DNA of 64,000 nt from Bremia lactucae (GCF_004359215.1 NC_090610.1:15602759-15666758), one strand, 5' to 3'. Shown: positions 32,842 through 45,113, counted from the stretch's first letter. Numbers and translations are program-made. The notes: a model not told the origin generated them from the letters alone.

Positions 32842-34627
32842 ATGACGACCGACTCCAAGACGCCTTCGGGGCACTCGCAGACAACGACGCCATCAACTGA
32901 TACAGTCACCACAACAACAGACGTCACGACGCCGAACGGGCACGCCGAAGAAACATTACTTGAGCTGTCAAACTCCGTGCGTGATGACCCACCGAATACT
33001 ACGGCATCATCTCCAGGAGAAGCAGCGAACCAGGACACAAAAAAACTCTGATGCGAACGATCATGAGCGAAACAACCTGCTCCGCAAGCTGCGTCGCAGA
33101 GCTTCCCGCAACGCGCTACTTAAACATCACTCGAATAAGAAGCCACGTGCTGTGTCAGCTCTGCGAACTGCCGCGCAACGGCGCAAGCGGCAAGAGCGTG
33201 CACAAATATTGAAGTGTGCTCGCGAGTCCGACACACCACCGCTATCCCCGACATTGTCCGACGTCCATCATGCCCCACTTGAGACGATCACTGCCGACTT
33301 GCCTTATCCATTTTGTGCGAGTGTACCACGTGATGACGTCTCCATGAGACCCACAAGTTCGAGCCATACTGGCGAACAAGCACCTTTACGTACCCATCGG
33401 ACCCCAAGGAGACCACACGCGTCGTCGTGACCCTTGCGTCCCATTAACATGGGACCAGCTGCTTGCAGTGAAGGTTTGGCTTGTGATCGACTACGCGGAA
33501 TACCTCCAACGATGTCGAGAGCGAGGAACACCTGTGGAACAGATCGACGAACGCCCACTCGTCCTTGATGACGACACTGACGTCGGCCAACAGGCTTACG
33601 AAGACCAATTCCGCCAGTGGCTCACCGCCATGGGATATTCCATCCCTGAATTCTTCGACTCGCCGCATCTACTCGACTGGATGCGCTTCGACGTCTTAGA
33701 TTCCTAATGGCTAAGGCGGTTGCTGATCGGCGATGGGATGTCTGTCGTCGTATCGACCGAGACAGTCCCAACCGACATTTATTCTCCAAAAAGTCATCAT
33801 AAAAATTCAGAAGGGGAGGCTTCCCCACGACGTCAACCCGAAGAGCCTATTAGGCCCGGTTAGCGCGGACCGATTGAGTAGCAACGCCTATAAGCGTTCG
33901 CGGGGGTCGCGTGGTCCTCCAGTTCCATCGTATTATGGGCCTTCGGGTAGCCACGCCACTTTACCAGAACTCCTGCCGTCCCGCCTTACAGTGATGTCCA
34001 TATAAATTTTCACATGGAAGTAGCGCTCCCCGTGGTGACCCAACAAGGTTGAGGAGGACGGATCATACCACCATGGTTCATCGCGTTCGTCTGGGGAGTT
34101 ACGACGCCTTCGGAACTCACTGGCTTCCTGCCAGGGTCGCTTGGCGGGATGTTGAGACGACCTATCTGCCTTGAGGGATCGTGTCCCTCGAGGATCATGA
34201 TCATGCGGATGATCGTCGTGTGAAAATTTGTGAGGAATCACAGGGCCGTCAACGGCATCGCTTGGAGCAGCTTGCGGCTCATCTCGATGACAGGATCGGG
34301 TATTTGACTGCGACGATGAACGAGGACTTAAATGACCATCAGCGTTGGCTGGCTACGTTGTCTGATCGGGTGGAGATTCTTGAGCGTCACCTTGCGAAGT
34401 CAACGCAGGATCCTGCGCCTCCTTTGCGCCAGTCTGCGTACTCCTTGAATCAAACGTCGTATCCTTCCGGGCCACCTGCGAATCTTTCATGGACGACCGG
34501 TTATCCACCAAGTGAGGAGTCTGCTGCGCCCTCGGCTGATGACCTTCGTCAGATGATGGGACAAATGTGGCGTCTGTTTCAGATCGGTCCGCCAGATCAA
34601 AAAAAGGCCTTGAGCATGCCAGCATAA
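32842..34627 (+). CDS. Antisense gene of family C, frameshifted
   Basis: It starts at an ATG 115 bp from the LTR with a Thr/Ser-rich N-terminus (MTTDSKTPSGHSQTTTPSTD). A one-base shift near 33010 then gives a very basic segment (LLRKLRRRASRNALLKHH; AAQRRKRQERAQILK). Next comes an acidic/aromatic segment (RQWLTAMGYSIPEFFDSPHL; 33468-33707). After a decayed stretch there is a C-terminal 148-codon frame with heptad-like repeats (HLDDRIGYLTATMNEDLNDH, LSDRVEILERHLAKS). The stop at 34627 lies opposite the pol motif HPTFYAGMLK. No database family is recognised. The basic region could bind nucleic acid, which is only inference. Confidence 0.55.
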
Positions 34628-35000
34628 AATGTCGGGTGTGTTGCCATAGCCGATGGCAAGTTCAAGGTGTAGACATTGCCGTGCACACCAATGACCGTGA
34701 ACGGTCCCACGAATCGCGGACATTTCATACTCCCGACAGGTGCGTAGGTAAGTTCTTAGCATTAAGAAGCACCAAATAACCAGTATTAAACACTTGCGCA
34801 TTCCGACGACCATGACTGTCACTGTTTTTCTTAAGAAGGTCTTGAGCAGCAGCCATGGCGTCCCTCACCCGTAGCCTAATGGCTTTACCAATTTCAATAA
34901 ACGTCAGCAAGTTGCGTTTGACCGATGGCCGAACCCCATTTAGGCCTCTCAAGTCATCGGCGACAGCGAAGTATTTGGCAAAAATAAGGTACGCGGATGC
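33933..35000 (-). pseudogene. Family C integrase tail and chromodomain-like remnant
   Basis: The tail reads YLVLLNAKNLPTHLSGV, then after a shift CPRFVGPFTVIGVHGNVYTL and ATHPTFYAGMLKAF. A T7 homopolymer causes a frameshift there. A polar linker follows (34353-34625). At 33933-34030 YFHVKIYMDITVRRDGR resembles the start of a chromodomain but the aromatic cage is not legible. The antisense gene covers this region. Confidence 0.6.
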
Positions 35001-35730
35001 CGCAACCCTTTTACATAGAACGAAGAAAACCCTGTCGACGAATGCACCGCATTATTCATTACAGATTCTACTTGCGCTGACTGCGCACTCCATTACAATG
35101 GCTCATCCACGCAAACACTGCGGGGCACATCCTTCAAAACACGGTTGACCCCGTTCGATCTGATCATCCGTCTGCAGATTGATCCGCCGTCGACATATCC
35201 AGTCGAGTTCCCATCATTCAGAAAAGATGTCGCTAAAAGGCGGACACAAACCGAAGATCTCGATCACTCACGAAATACTCGGGAAGTCAGAACTCATTGT
35301 CGTTGAACAGCTTAGCCGCCTGCGGTGCCGTAAGGCTTCGGCAAACCGCCACTAGTCGCACCATCTTGCTGTGGCGACACACAATTACCATAATGCCCGT
35401 ATGGCGATGCCTATCCGCCGGGAGATCGAAGAAGAAGGCCATGCTCATTGAGCGCCAGCAGTCCACTGGGACCGGCAAACATTGTAGCGGCGCTGCCGAA
35501 AACGGCAGAGGCTTCACTCGCTGACAAGACTCGCACGTCGTGACATACGACCGTACATGTGGGGCTACCAGAAGTCACGTGCCACAGAGTGTACGTCTTT
35601 TCGCGCCCCAAATGTCCACTATTCGGCGTATCATGTGCCTCATGCCTCACAGAGGATTCGGGGACGTAAGTCTTTGTCGTTAGGGACGATAACTCGTGTT
35701 TCATCCCCCGGATTCAAACTGTTCAACAGG
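35001..35730 (-). pseudogene. Family C integrase core, broken
   Basis: It contains a degraded HHCC region (SGHLGREKTYTLWH) and an integrase core start (LPVPVDCWRSMSMAFFFDLP) with LTAPQAAKLFNDNEF. Frames are interrupted and the DDE residues cannot all be placed. Confidence 0.65.
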
Positions 35731-36330
35731 AGTCCATCGGGCAGACTATACCGATAAAGATGTGCCTGTTGGCGCTTCGTCAACTTGACGGCGTCCGAAG
35801 AGGCGCTCAACGACTCTTCAACCCCTTGAAAATCCGGGTCTTGAACATACGCCTTGCGTATAAGCTCGAACACTGATAATTCAAGGTGCACAACGTGTGC
35901 CAAGATTTCGTAATCAGGACGTCTCGGCAGGGCGTCCGCTAGCACATTCTGCTTTCCTGGCTTGTAAGCCACCGTAAAGTTGTATTCCGCAAAGAATGAC
36001 GGTCATCGCGCCATGCGCTGTGACAAATGGGGCAACTGAGTCGCCGTCCTCAACGAGGCATGAGCTGTATAGATGACAAAGGGTTTGCTGCCAGCATGTG
36101 AACCCGAAACTTGACAAGGGCATACTTCATTGCTAGAATTCCCTTGTCGTGCACTGGATAATTCTTCTCAGCGGCTCTAAGCTGCCGCGATTCAAACTGA
36201 ATTACCCGTTCGTTACCGTTAGCATTTAGCTGCAACAGAACACAGCCAATGGCAAATTCTGATGCATCGCACACCACACTAAATGGACGATCCTTGCCCG
36301 GCAACGCTAACATTGGTGCCGACTAGAGGC
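35640..36330 (-). pseudogene. Family C RNase H
   Basis: VVCDASEFAIGCVLLQLNAN, VIQFESRQLRAAEKNYPVHD and KGILAMKYALVKFRVHMLA are open at 36050-36313. The lower part (KPGKQNVLADALPRRPDYEI) is open at 35640-35972 in a different frame. Only the middle is out of frame. Confidence 0.78.
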
Positions 36331-36339
36331 TCAGCTTAA

Positions 36340-37340
36340 CCGCTTCAAAAGCTTGTTAAGCCTCCTCAGTCCACGACCAGACCAAGTCGTTTTTCAGCAA
36401 GTTAGTCAATGGCCTGGCCATCTTTACATAATACTCGCTGTATTTGTGCAAATAATTCGCGAGACCCAAGCACTTGCGTAAATCCTTCTGAAATGACGGC
36501 GTTGGCCATGCAATTGCACGAATCTTCTCTGGATCCGCATGGATTTCACCCTTCCCAATGAAACATTCCAAAAAGGTAATCTCTCCCGCCCCAAAGAGGC
36601 ACTTGTTGATGCTCGCAAAAAGTCGATTCTCGCACATACTCATCAACACCGCTTGAAGGTGCTTGATATGCACCTGAACATCAGTTTTACCCCCTTCCGC
36701 CTTGCTGTGAACGAATGTATTGTCGAAATACGTCTGCGCGAAGTGCCGCGTCGGCCGAAAGAGTTGCGTTGCCAATTAAACGTAGCTGGTGCGTCAGAAA
36801 TCCTCTGGGGCATGACCAACCATTCCCTCAAGATCCCACTGGGAGTAAGTACTCACTGCTGTGAGATAAATATCTGATTTTCTCATAAGTAGTTGATAAT
36901 AGCGTCGACAATGTCAAGCGCGCTAAAAATACTGCATCCGTCCATGTTGTTCTGCAACACATCCTTCTGAGGAATTAATGTAGATGCCAGAATTGTGACC
37001 GCATTCAGCTTGTTACAAGCATGATCTATGCGTCATTTCCTATTGGGTTTACGCACACAAAACGTCGGCGACGAGTGTGGCGATTTTAACTATCGGAAAG
37101 ACCTGCTGTGTGCTATTCCGCAAAGAATTCGTCATTAGCGTCCACTTGCTCCTTGGGCAGCGGCCATTGGCGCGTCGTACTTTGTACCCGGCTCCAGATC
37201 AATCTCATGGCGTACACCCCGATCCGGAGGTAACACCGAGGGAGGGTCATCCGAGACCACATCCGCAAACTCCTTCAACAGAGGATGAGAAGTAGAATTT
37301 CTACAACAAGTTAGTGCTACTATTTTAATCAAAGACTAAT
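36340..37340 (-). pseudogene. Family C reverse transcriptase with altered active site (C2)
   Basis: The open segment 36356-36775 covers palm to thumb. The catalytic box reads YFDN (TYFDNTFVHSKA) instead of YFDD, so the second catalytic Asp is lost. Upstream, WLVMPQRISDAPATFN and the entry block RGVRHEIDLEPGTKYDAP (37135-37332) are in other frames. Copy C1 keeps YFDD. Confidence 0.78.
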
Positions 37341-37399
37341 ATCATTCCTTGAGATCATATAATCCCTTCGATCCTTCAGGATGGCCGAGCCATACCTCT

Positions 37400-38520
37400 T
37401 CTGACGATGAGCCTTGCTCTCCTCGTCCAATACCTCCGGGTCCATGACCGAAGAGGTGTTAAAATCCACAGACAACGCTTCGCGACGAATAAGGACCACA
37501 TCTTCTACGATCCCTCCTTGAGATCCGCTAGGAATGCTGTTTGGGATATCTCCTCAAGCTCGTACAATACTTCGAGCTTAGGAAGCGGTTCCACCGCAAT
37601 CCCGTCCATGTCATGTCGATCCGCGACTATGATCTCCAATTCAGGAGCTGAACCAGCCTCATCTCGAGCGTATCGCCGTGCTTTTACGCCTTCTTGTGCG
37701 GGAACTGAGCCAGTCTCACCGCCTTGTACGCGCTGTCCAACAACTACGATTTCCTGCGACAAGGTGAGCCCAACTTTGCCACGTGCGCGTCGCCCAGCCA
37801 CTGCGTCTTCCTGGTGGATACTAACCTAGCCTTACCACCCTTCACGCGTCGTCCAACGATTTCGTGTGAAGAAGTGAACCCATCTCCTTCACGTGCGCGT
37901 TGCGCAGCGACTGCTTCTTCCTGGGTGAAGACTGACCCAGCCTCACCACTCTTTACGCGTTGTCCAACGATTGCTACTTCCTGTGAAGGAGAGAGCCCAT
38001 TTTCCTTACGTGCGCATCGCTCAACGATTGCGTCTTCCTGAACGGTAGTGGCCACATCTTTACCGCTTGCGCAACCCCCCACGGTTACATTTTTCGGTGA
38101 AGGAGGAAATGCATCTATTTCACTAACGTGTCGCCGAGCGACATCGCCTTCTTTAGTAATAGTGACCGCAGCACTATTCTGTGCGCAGCCGCTTACAGTT
38201 GCGACTTCCGATAAAAGAGTACACACGACTTTTCATTTGCGCGTCGCACAGCGACTTCACTACCGCTTCCGCAACCACCCTCGATCGCGACTTCCTTTGT
38301 GGAGGCTGACCCAGCCTCAACACCTACTGAGGCTCCAGTCGATACTCGACGGCCTTCTTCATGCACCACCTCCGCCGACCCGGCGCTCCAAGCGTGGAAT
38401 GCGATGTTCGTGCACAAAATCATCGCGTGACGAGGAGGGGGCATTACCCACCAGGACTCGTTCCACGAGCGGTTTGTGACTAGCACCCACGGTACGACTA
38501 CGTCAGTCGATCCATGGCTC
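37400..38520 (-). repeat. Family C protease-RT spacer with degenerate 20-residue repeats (C2)
   Basis: It is the same kind of array as in C1. The open stretch 37744-38226 encodes consecutive units such as EDAIVERCARKENGLSPSQ, EVAIVGQRVKSGEAGSVFTQ, EEAVAAQRAREGDGFTSSH and EIVGRRVKGGKARLVST. Further units lie on both sides. A one-base deletion near 37812 shifts the frame relative to C1. Confidence 0.7.
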
Positions 38521-38639
38521 ATGCTTCATAAGCCATGGCATCCCAAGGATGAGATCATACCGATCGCTCATATTCAAGACAATAAACGGTCTCCAGAGTC
38601 AAACTCATCAAATTGGATTGTTTAGGGTAACAAAACCTT

Positions 38640-38840
38640 ACGAGTCGATCCGATCGATCCTGTTGCTAGGCGAACGGACACCTTGCTGTTGCACTTCGAG
38701 CCTTCAATAGCCTTGGCGTACAACGCTTGATGTTTCTCACAGTGGCGCCCGAGTCAATCAAGACCGTCATGGGGTCTTCGTACCCCTTTTCCTTAGCGGT
38801 AACCACCACCGAGTTTGACCGCACAGCGGTCACAGACGAA
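38640..38840 (-). pseudogene. Family C protease remnant (C2)
   Basis: A DSGAT active-site motif preceded by DPMTVLI is seen near 38740-38775. It is degraded on both sides. Confidence 0.6.
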
Positions 38841-39195
38841 CACAACAGTGTTGTCCCGAGACTTGTTCTCCAGGAAGAGGAGGAGGCAATCGTCGTCTTT
38901 TCTTGAGAGAGAGTGACCTCCCAGTAGGACGTCCCGCGCCTACTGGTAGACTTCGTTTCCCGTCTCTACAACGCTCACTGCGTTCAGATTTTGCTTCGTC
39001 GAAGCAGGCTTGCCATGGACTACCTTCCATGGGTTCTTGAGGGCAGTTTCTGCGATAATGACCAAGCGCATTACACCCGAAACAGCGGCACCGGCCTTCG
39101 AATTTCCCCAGCACGGACGCGCTGTTCGGCCGATGATATCTTTGGGGGCGTGAAGCCTTCGACGAATGGGTGCATATCGTTCGCCGAGGCGACAA
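38830..39195 (-). pseudogene. Family C gag C-terminus with zinc knuckle (C2)
   Basis: An open segment includes the knuckle CFGCNALGHYRRNC (C-x2-C-x4-H-x4-C) and a basic, Arg/Lys-rich tail. It is truncated upstream by the junction with family A sequence at about 39170. Confidence 0.75.
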
Positions 39196-41856
39196 GAAAA
39201 CGGAGGTCCAGATCCCACGGATCTCTCTTATGTAAAGAGCGAGTAACCTCGCTCTTCAAGTTACAAACGGTTAGAAAAATGTAATCGTTGTCAAAAGACA
39301 GACCACTACGCCTATGTGTGCAGTGCCCCACGGCCAGTGCCTAAAACCTCTGAGCGAAATACCGACCTCTCGCTAGGAACAGCGAAGGAAGCGGATCCGA
39401 CGCTGTTGCGAAATCGCAACGGCGAGGCGGATCGTCAATAAACGTTCGGGGGCGCTAGGTGCGGAGCGTTCTACTGATCCAGCGACGTCCAATGAATTTG
39501 CAGACCTTTTGAAAAAAGTTGCTCTTCACACACAAACATCGTGTGTCACTGCCCTAACTTATTTGCCACTAAAGCCCCTGGTCGAGTGTGGGGCATCGAA
39601 CAAATTTATTCGACGCCAACTGCTATAAAATCGCAGACCCAAATTATTGAGCTTGATATACCTCTAACGAGGATGACAGAGTGCTTGGCAACAGGCGCAT
39701 CTGTAAAAGTTAAAAAACGTGTAGTTGGTATCCAATACACGTTAAAGGGTAAACCTGTGATGATGAATTCGTCGTACTTGATTTGGATGAAAAATTTGAT
39801 GTCATCCTTGGATTACTATGGCATCAAGCCGTGACGATGTCTGTCTCTCGTTTATCAGAGGGTTATCTGATGAACCTCTTGGAGCGTATGCATATCCTAA
39901 GAGTAAGTGCGATGGCCTCACTTGTGGGTCGGTCGTTTGCACGACTGCTCAGACCTCAGTGTGAATACCCATCACAAATGTTAAGTTAGATCCTGATCGC
40001 TGAGCACAAGCATAGGCAGCGTCGATGATCCACCACTTTTATATGTTGAGTGGTACGAAACAAGGATGCTTGCTTGGAAAGCAACATCCAAGAAAATATT
40101 CATCGCCTGTCCATAAGACAGTGTGAAAGTTCTTGATCGACTGGAGGGAGAGTCGATCGTAGAGAATATCGCTGTGGATGCGTAACCACAGCTAAAGGCA
40201 GTTGGGGAGGATACTTCCCAAACAAAACTTGAGGGGAAAAGTCCCCAGGAATCTGCTGGAATAAGTCCCCAGAAACCTGTGGTCAAAGGTTCCCAGGTAC
40301 CTTTGGAGAAGAGTTCCAAAAAGAAAACTAAGACATTAAATGTCTTAGTAAACAGTGAACTAAGTGTGGAAGCTTATATACTTGATCTGATAGCGCCTCA
40401 GAAGTTAACTTCGGAGATAACTCAATTGCCAACGCTAGAGCAAAACGGTTCTTGCGTGATCTGCGTAGTGGCAAAGTCAAGCAGATCTGCGTACTTGTCA
40501 CATATTCAAGCACGTGGACGATATTTGGTCGGCAATAGTATTTCCTGAGAACGAACGGATTCTCAATAGTTCATAGATGGACGAAAGTTTCTTCGATGAG
40601 AAGACTCGGATTGAACGTTTAACATCCCAATCCTGGGAGTCATTGAAGACAAACCCTCTATATAAGGATTCAATAGAATTTAAGGGTGTCTTCCCTGAAT
40701 CAATATCGTGCGAGTTGCCTAAGGATAAAGGCATTCGACACGAAATCCACCTACTTCCAGGTTCGAAATACTGTGTCATGAAGCAATGGCCGTTGCCTCG
40801 TGAACAAGTAATAGCGATCGACAAATTCTTTCCCGAACGCTTAGCAGCAGGCCATGTGAAGTAATCAACTTTCCCACATAGCCCTCCGCCCTTCTGTGTG
40901 CGCTAAACAAAAGGCGGATGGCAGTTTGTTCATGCATTCAATAAATTGAACGCTCATACAGTACCGGCGTAACGCCGATACCGCGAAAAGACGTAAACAT
41001 TGATGGTATGTCAAAGAGCACTATCTTTTCGTCAATGGTTCTAATGGTGGATTCTATAATATTCTTAGGCGTGAACAAAATATTCCGTTCACAGCAGTAA
41101 GCACCCCAAGTGGGATGGTATGGGAGTGGCTAGTTATGCCACAGGGACTTAGTAATGCCCTGCGTCATTTAACAAATGTGTAACCAATCTGTTGAGATCG
41201 GTGGGGCCTTCGCACAGAGCTATTTAGATGACGCCTTTGTTCATAGCTGAGCCATGAATGGAAAGTCGGATGTTGAAGTACATCGTAACCACGTCCGAAA
41301 GGTTCTTTCACTTATGCGTAAGCACAAGTTGTATATTCGCTGCAAGCGAAATATCTCTTCTGGGGTGCATCGTGGACAAACACGGTGTACGCCCGGAGCC
41401 AGAAAATATCAAGGCGATCACCGATTGGCCTGGGCCAGTCGATGTAAAGGGACTTCGAATCTATCTCGACTTAGCGGCGTACCTGCACAAGTACTCACGC
41501 AATTATGCCAAAATGACAGCACAACTTTCTTCTGTGTTGAAAAATGCAAAGTGGTCGTAGAACGCTGTATGTCAGCTATCTTTTGAGGGTATCAAACAAA
41601 GCTTGATGCAATCGCCGATCCTGGCGATTGCGGACGAAGACCAACCTTTTCATGTGGTCTGTGACGCCAGCGCAATCGGCTGTGCGTTAATGCACCACCA
41701 AGAGCAAGTGCGACGGTTCTCAACGTCGCATCGAGTATTTTTTTGTCGATGTGAAACCGAGTCAATACGGCGAAACACAAAGACAAAAACGAGAGGGTTT
41801 CCCTTTGGTGGTCGATGGATCTGCTAACCATTTTGGGACCGGCAAACAGCGATCGT
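39175..41856 (+). mobile_element. Decayed family A element fragment (gag end to RNase H)
   Basis: Plus-strand pieces in order are a damaged gag zinc knuckle near 39275-39320, protease end (39541-39834, including KFDVILGLLWH), linker (40279-40548), RT entry (40577-40864: DKGIRHEIHLLPGSKYCVMK), RT palm to thumb (40900-41560; the YxDD box is eroded to YLDDAF), and RNase H start (41603-41720: HVVCDAS). It ends where the LTR of the next element begins at 41857, so the younger family A element inserted into or beside it. Confidence 0.75.
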
Positions 41857-42287
41857 TGTAACGAAGAGTATCGTTGTATAAAAATAAACACTTAAAGGTT
41901 GTTAATTAATGTATTATTTAAAAGGTAGATAATATTTGGAACTATAACTTTACATAGTGATATTGAGAAAGCTAATCAATAGTAGATATTGACCATTATA
42001 TCTACTTGCTCCGCGGTCCAGTCAGCACTGGACGCGCGCAAAGAGAGAGACCGATAAGACTTTATTACATTCTTTGTATTTGTATATAATTAAGTTAATA
42101 TTAAATAGATAGAAACAGAAGAGCTTGATTATATCAAATACAGTTTACTTTAAACCCTCCTTAAAGCAAGTGTTTTAAAAAGAGTCTTTCTCTGCACGTA
42201 CTAGTGTAGGTGAAGTGAGGCATCACTTGCACTGAAGCAGTGCGAGACTTGTACCGAAGCAGTACAAGTCGGCAGTGCCTCGTTACA
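41857..42287 (+). mobile_element. 5' LTR of family A element (431 bp)
   Basis: It runs from TGTAACGAAGAGTATCGTTG to GGCAGTGCCTCGTTACA. Its 5' palindrome is mutated relative to other copies (GGGGTGT to GAAGAGT). Confidence 0.85.
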
Positions 42288-42289
42288 CC

Positions 42290-42308
42290 TGGTAGCACTT
42301 TGTAGTCC
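42290..42308 (+). other. Candidate tRNA primer-binding site
   Basis: TGGTAGCACTTTGTAGTCC begins two bases after the LTR end, as expected for a primer-binding site. Its complement ends in CCA. It is not the TGGTATCAGAGC initiator-Met type common in Gypsy elements. The tRNA was not identified. Confidence 0.55.
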
Positions 42309-42337
42309 GTTCAAGGCCCAAAGTTCTATCGTCTTAC

Positions 42338-43440
42338 ATGGACATGTTAGCTGATAATGGAAATACGCTTCACGTTTTGCGTGAAAGCTATTCCTTTCTA
42401 AGTGACATAGCAAGGAGTGCGGTCGAACGAATGAGTTCGACCGTAGGGAATGATGCCATCTTGGCCATGCTGTCTGGTTTGGGCAGAGATGCCCTCCATT
42501 CAGCCGTCGCCAAGTTCATACAACATGAACTTGACGAGGCGAAGAAGAAGGAGAAGGTAGCCTTGCTTAATCAGCAAGGCTCTCAACAGGCAGAACTGTT
42601 GAGGTAACAGCAGATACAGACCCCTGTATCAAGAATGACGCACACGCGTCGTCCCGAAACCTTAAAGATAGACATCACTAAGTATAGGGGGGTCGAAGAA
42701 GACTCCCTCTCAAGATGGTCCGTCGAGTTGGACAATGCATGAGGGCTCATCACATCGTCTACGAGCAAATGCAAGTCGCATTTGCTCAGTCAAATTTGTT
42801 AAGTCGTGCCAAAACTTGGGCACTAAGTATTAAGTTGCGCGACCCATATGTCTTTGGGTCGCTGGAGGCTTTAAAGCCCGACTTAAACAGACCTTTGAAC
42901 TGCCAAGGGCTAAGTTCAGAGCACGTTCAGAGCTTCTGAAACTTAAGCAAGAGAAGCGTGATGTTTACGCTTATGCCCAGCACATACGACTCTTAGCGAG
43001 TTGTATCACGGACAACCCAGTTCATGAACACACGTTGGTTACGGTGTTCATGCCGTAAAGACCCACCTGATTCGCTTGGAACTGGATACGCTTGGAGAAG
43101 CAATATCCGTTGCGGAACAGGAGGACTTTAGCTTGAGACAGGCTCAAGCAAGTTCGTCATCATATCGTCCTCCAAAGACGACACGAGTTAGGAGGTCCAG
43201 AACCCATGGACCTCTCTTACGTCGAAAGCGAGAAACCTCGCTTTTTGAGCAATAGCGATCGCAGAAATGCCATCGCTGCCAAAAATTAGGACACTTCGCT
43301 CATGAGTGTAGTGCCCCACGCCCAGCACCGAAAGGTACGGAACCTAATTTTGGACCGTATGCTAAAAAGGGCAACGGTCGCGGTGTTGCGGAATCGCAAC
43401 AGCGAAGCGTCAGTAGGGGCGCATCGCCCTACTGATCGAC
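42338..43440 (+). pseudogene. Family A gag, with stops
   Basis: It starts MDMLADNGNTLHVLRESYSF. A first open part (89 codons) runs through FIQHELDEAKKKEKVALLNQ to a stop at 42605, and later parts are out of frame. A well-formed zinc knuckle is readable near 43268-43312 (CHRCQKLGHFAHEC: C-x2-C-x4-H-x4-C). Confidence 0.75.
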
Positions 43441-43479
43441 AACATCAAGAGAATTTGCAAATCTCTTGACAAAGTTGCA

Positions 43480-44340
43480 CCTGACACACAATCATTATGT
43501 GTCTCTGTACCTGGCGATGAGGTATCCCTCATCACCTTGAAGTTAAAAGTGACAAATGATTTGTCACTCAGAGCCCTAGCGGACTGCGGAGCGTCGAATA
43601 ACTTTATTCGTCGCCAGTCACTAGAGGGTCGTAGGCTCAAATATATTGAGCGCGACATCCCTCCAACGAGGATGACGGTGCGTCTAGTGACAGGCGCATC
43701 GATAGCAGTAATGAAACGCGTAGTGAAATTTCACTACACGTTAAGAGATTTACAGTATGATGATGATCTCATCGTACTGGAATTGGATGACAAATTTGAT
43801 GCCATCCTGGGTTTACCTTGGCTCCGAAAATACGAGCCAAGGATCAGCTGGCAGTATCGATCCGTAAAGATGCCTGCCACTTCTTCATCAGATGACCATC
43901 TGCTGAACGTTTTGGTGCGTCCACAAGCGTGTGGATGTACTACGAGTGAGTGCGATGGCCTCGCTTGTGAAATGGTCGTTAGTACGACTGCTCAAGATAA
44001 CAGTACGTTTACTAATCACACAGTGGAATCAGCGTCCGGCGGCTGTGCGAATGCACAGACAGCGAAAGTCGACCACTCAAAAAAGTCGAGTGGATTGAGA
44101 CATGAATGTACGCCTAGCGGGCGACATTCAAGGATTATACCGGTTATTCAAAAAGGGCAACACGATGATCCTTCGTCGAGTAGAGAGTCGACCGTAGAGG
44201 ACCTGACTGTGATAGCGCAATCACAGCCGGAAGACGTTGAGAGAACAAGTCTCCACGTACTTGAGGAGAAATCTTCTCAAATAATTAAAGATGAAGTGAC
44301 TAGACTTCAGCATCCCGAGGGATTGATCCCTCGGTAGCCT
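43480..44340 (+). CDS. Family A protease and spacer (open segment)
   Basis: An open stretch of at least 266 codons begins inside an aspartic protease. LRALADCGASNNFIRRQSLE carries the DCGAS active site, and AILGLPWLRKYEP is the C-terminal strand of the fold. A polar Ser/Asp-rich spacer follows and ends at a stop at 44337. It would normally be cleaved from gag-pol. It is well preserved compared with gag and appears again at 45115-45821. Confidence 0.75.
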
Positions 44341-45113
44341 GTGGATAAATTCTCGAAAGAAACCGAGACATTAAATGACTTGATAAATGACGGATCAAGA
44401 GTAGGCGCTTATACTCTTGATCTGTATGCGCCTTCGAAGTTAACTTCGGAGATAACTCAATTACCAACCCGAGAACCCAAGCGTTTCTTGAGAGATCTGC
44501 ATGGTGGTAAAATCAAGCAGATCTGCGTACTCGCCACAGAGGATGAATACGTAACCGACATTCGGCCAGCGGTAATTTTTGCAGAGAACGAACGGGTTCT
44601 CAGCAGCTCATCGATGGACGAAAGTGTCCTCGATGTGAAGACTCGGATTAAAAGATACAGTACTCAATCTTAGAAGTCCCTCAAAGGAGATCCTCTATAC
44701 GAGGATTTAATAGAATTCAGGGATGTATTCCCTGAAGCAGTTCCATGCGAGTTGCCTAAGGATAAAGGCACTCAACATGAGATCGAGCTTAAACCGGGCT
44801 CGAAGTACTGTTACATGAAGCTGTGGCCACTGCATCGTGAAAAAGTACTTGCGATCGATAAATTCTTTATACATCTATTAGAAGCGGGCCATGTAAGGGA
44901 GTCAACCTCCTCACATAGCTCTCCGACCTTCTGTGTGCGAAAGGCCACAGGAGGGTGGCGGATAGTGCACGCGTTCAATAAACTGAATGCTGCAACAATA
45001 CCGGCTCAAACGCCGATACCTAGAAAAGACGTAATCATAGATGGTATGTCTAAGAGTACGATCTTTTCTTCTATGGATCTGATGGATGGGTTCTATCAAA
45101 TCCTTATGCGTGA
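43631..45113 (+). repeat. First copy of a 1.48-kb duplicated segment
   Basis: It is repeated at 45115-46597 with a constant offset of 1484 bp. The copies look identical to about 45056 and then differ at roughly nine positions in the last 57 bp. Confidence 0.9.

Larger units (their letters stand above)
32727..39170 (-). mobile_element. Family C Gypsy element, 5'-truncated (copy C2)
   Basis: This minus-strand element runs, from high to low coordinates, gag zinc knuckle, protease, repeat-rich spacer, RT, RNase H, integrase, pol tail with chromodomain-like remnant, antisense gene and 3' LTR. The gag N-terminus and 5' LTR are missing. A family A fragment in the opposite orientation joins at about 39170. 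Numerous stops are present. Confidence 0.85.
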
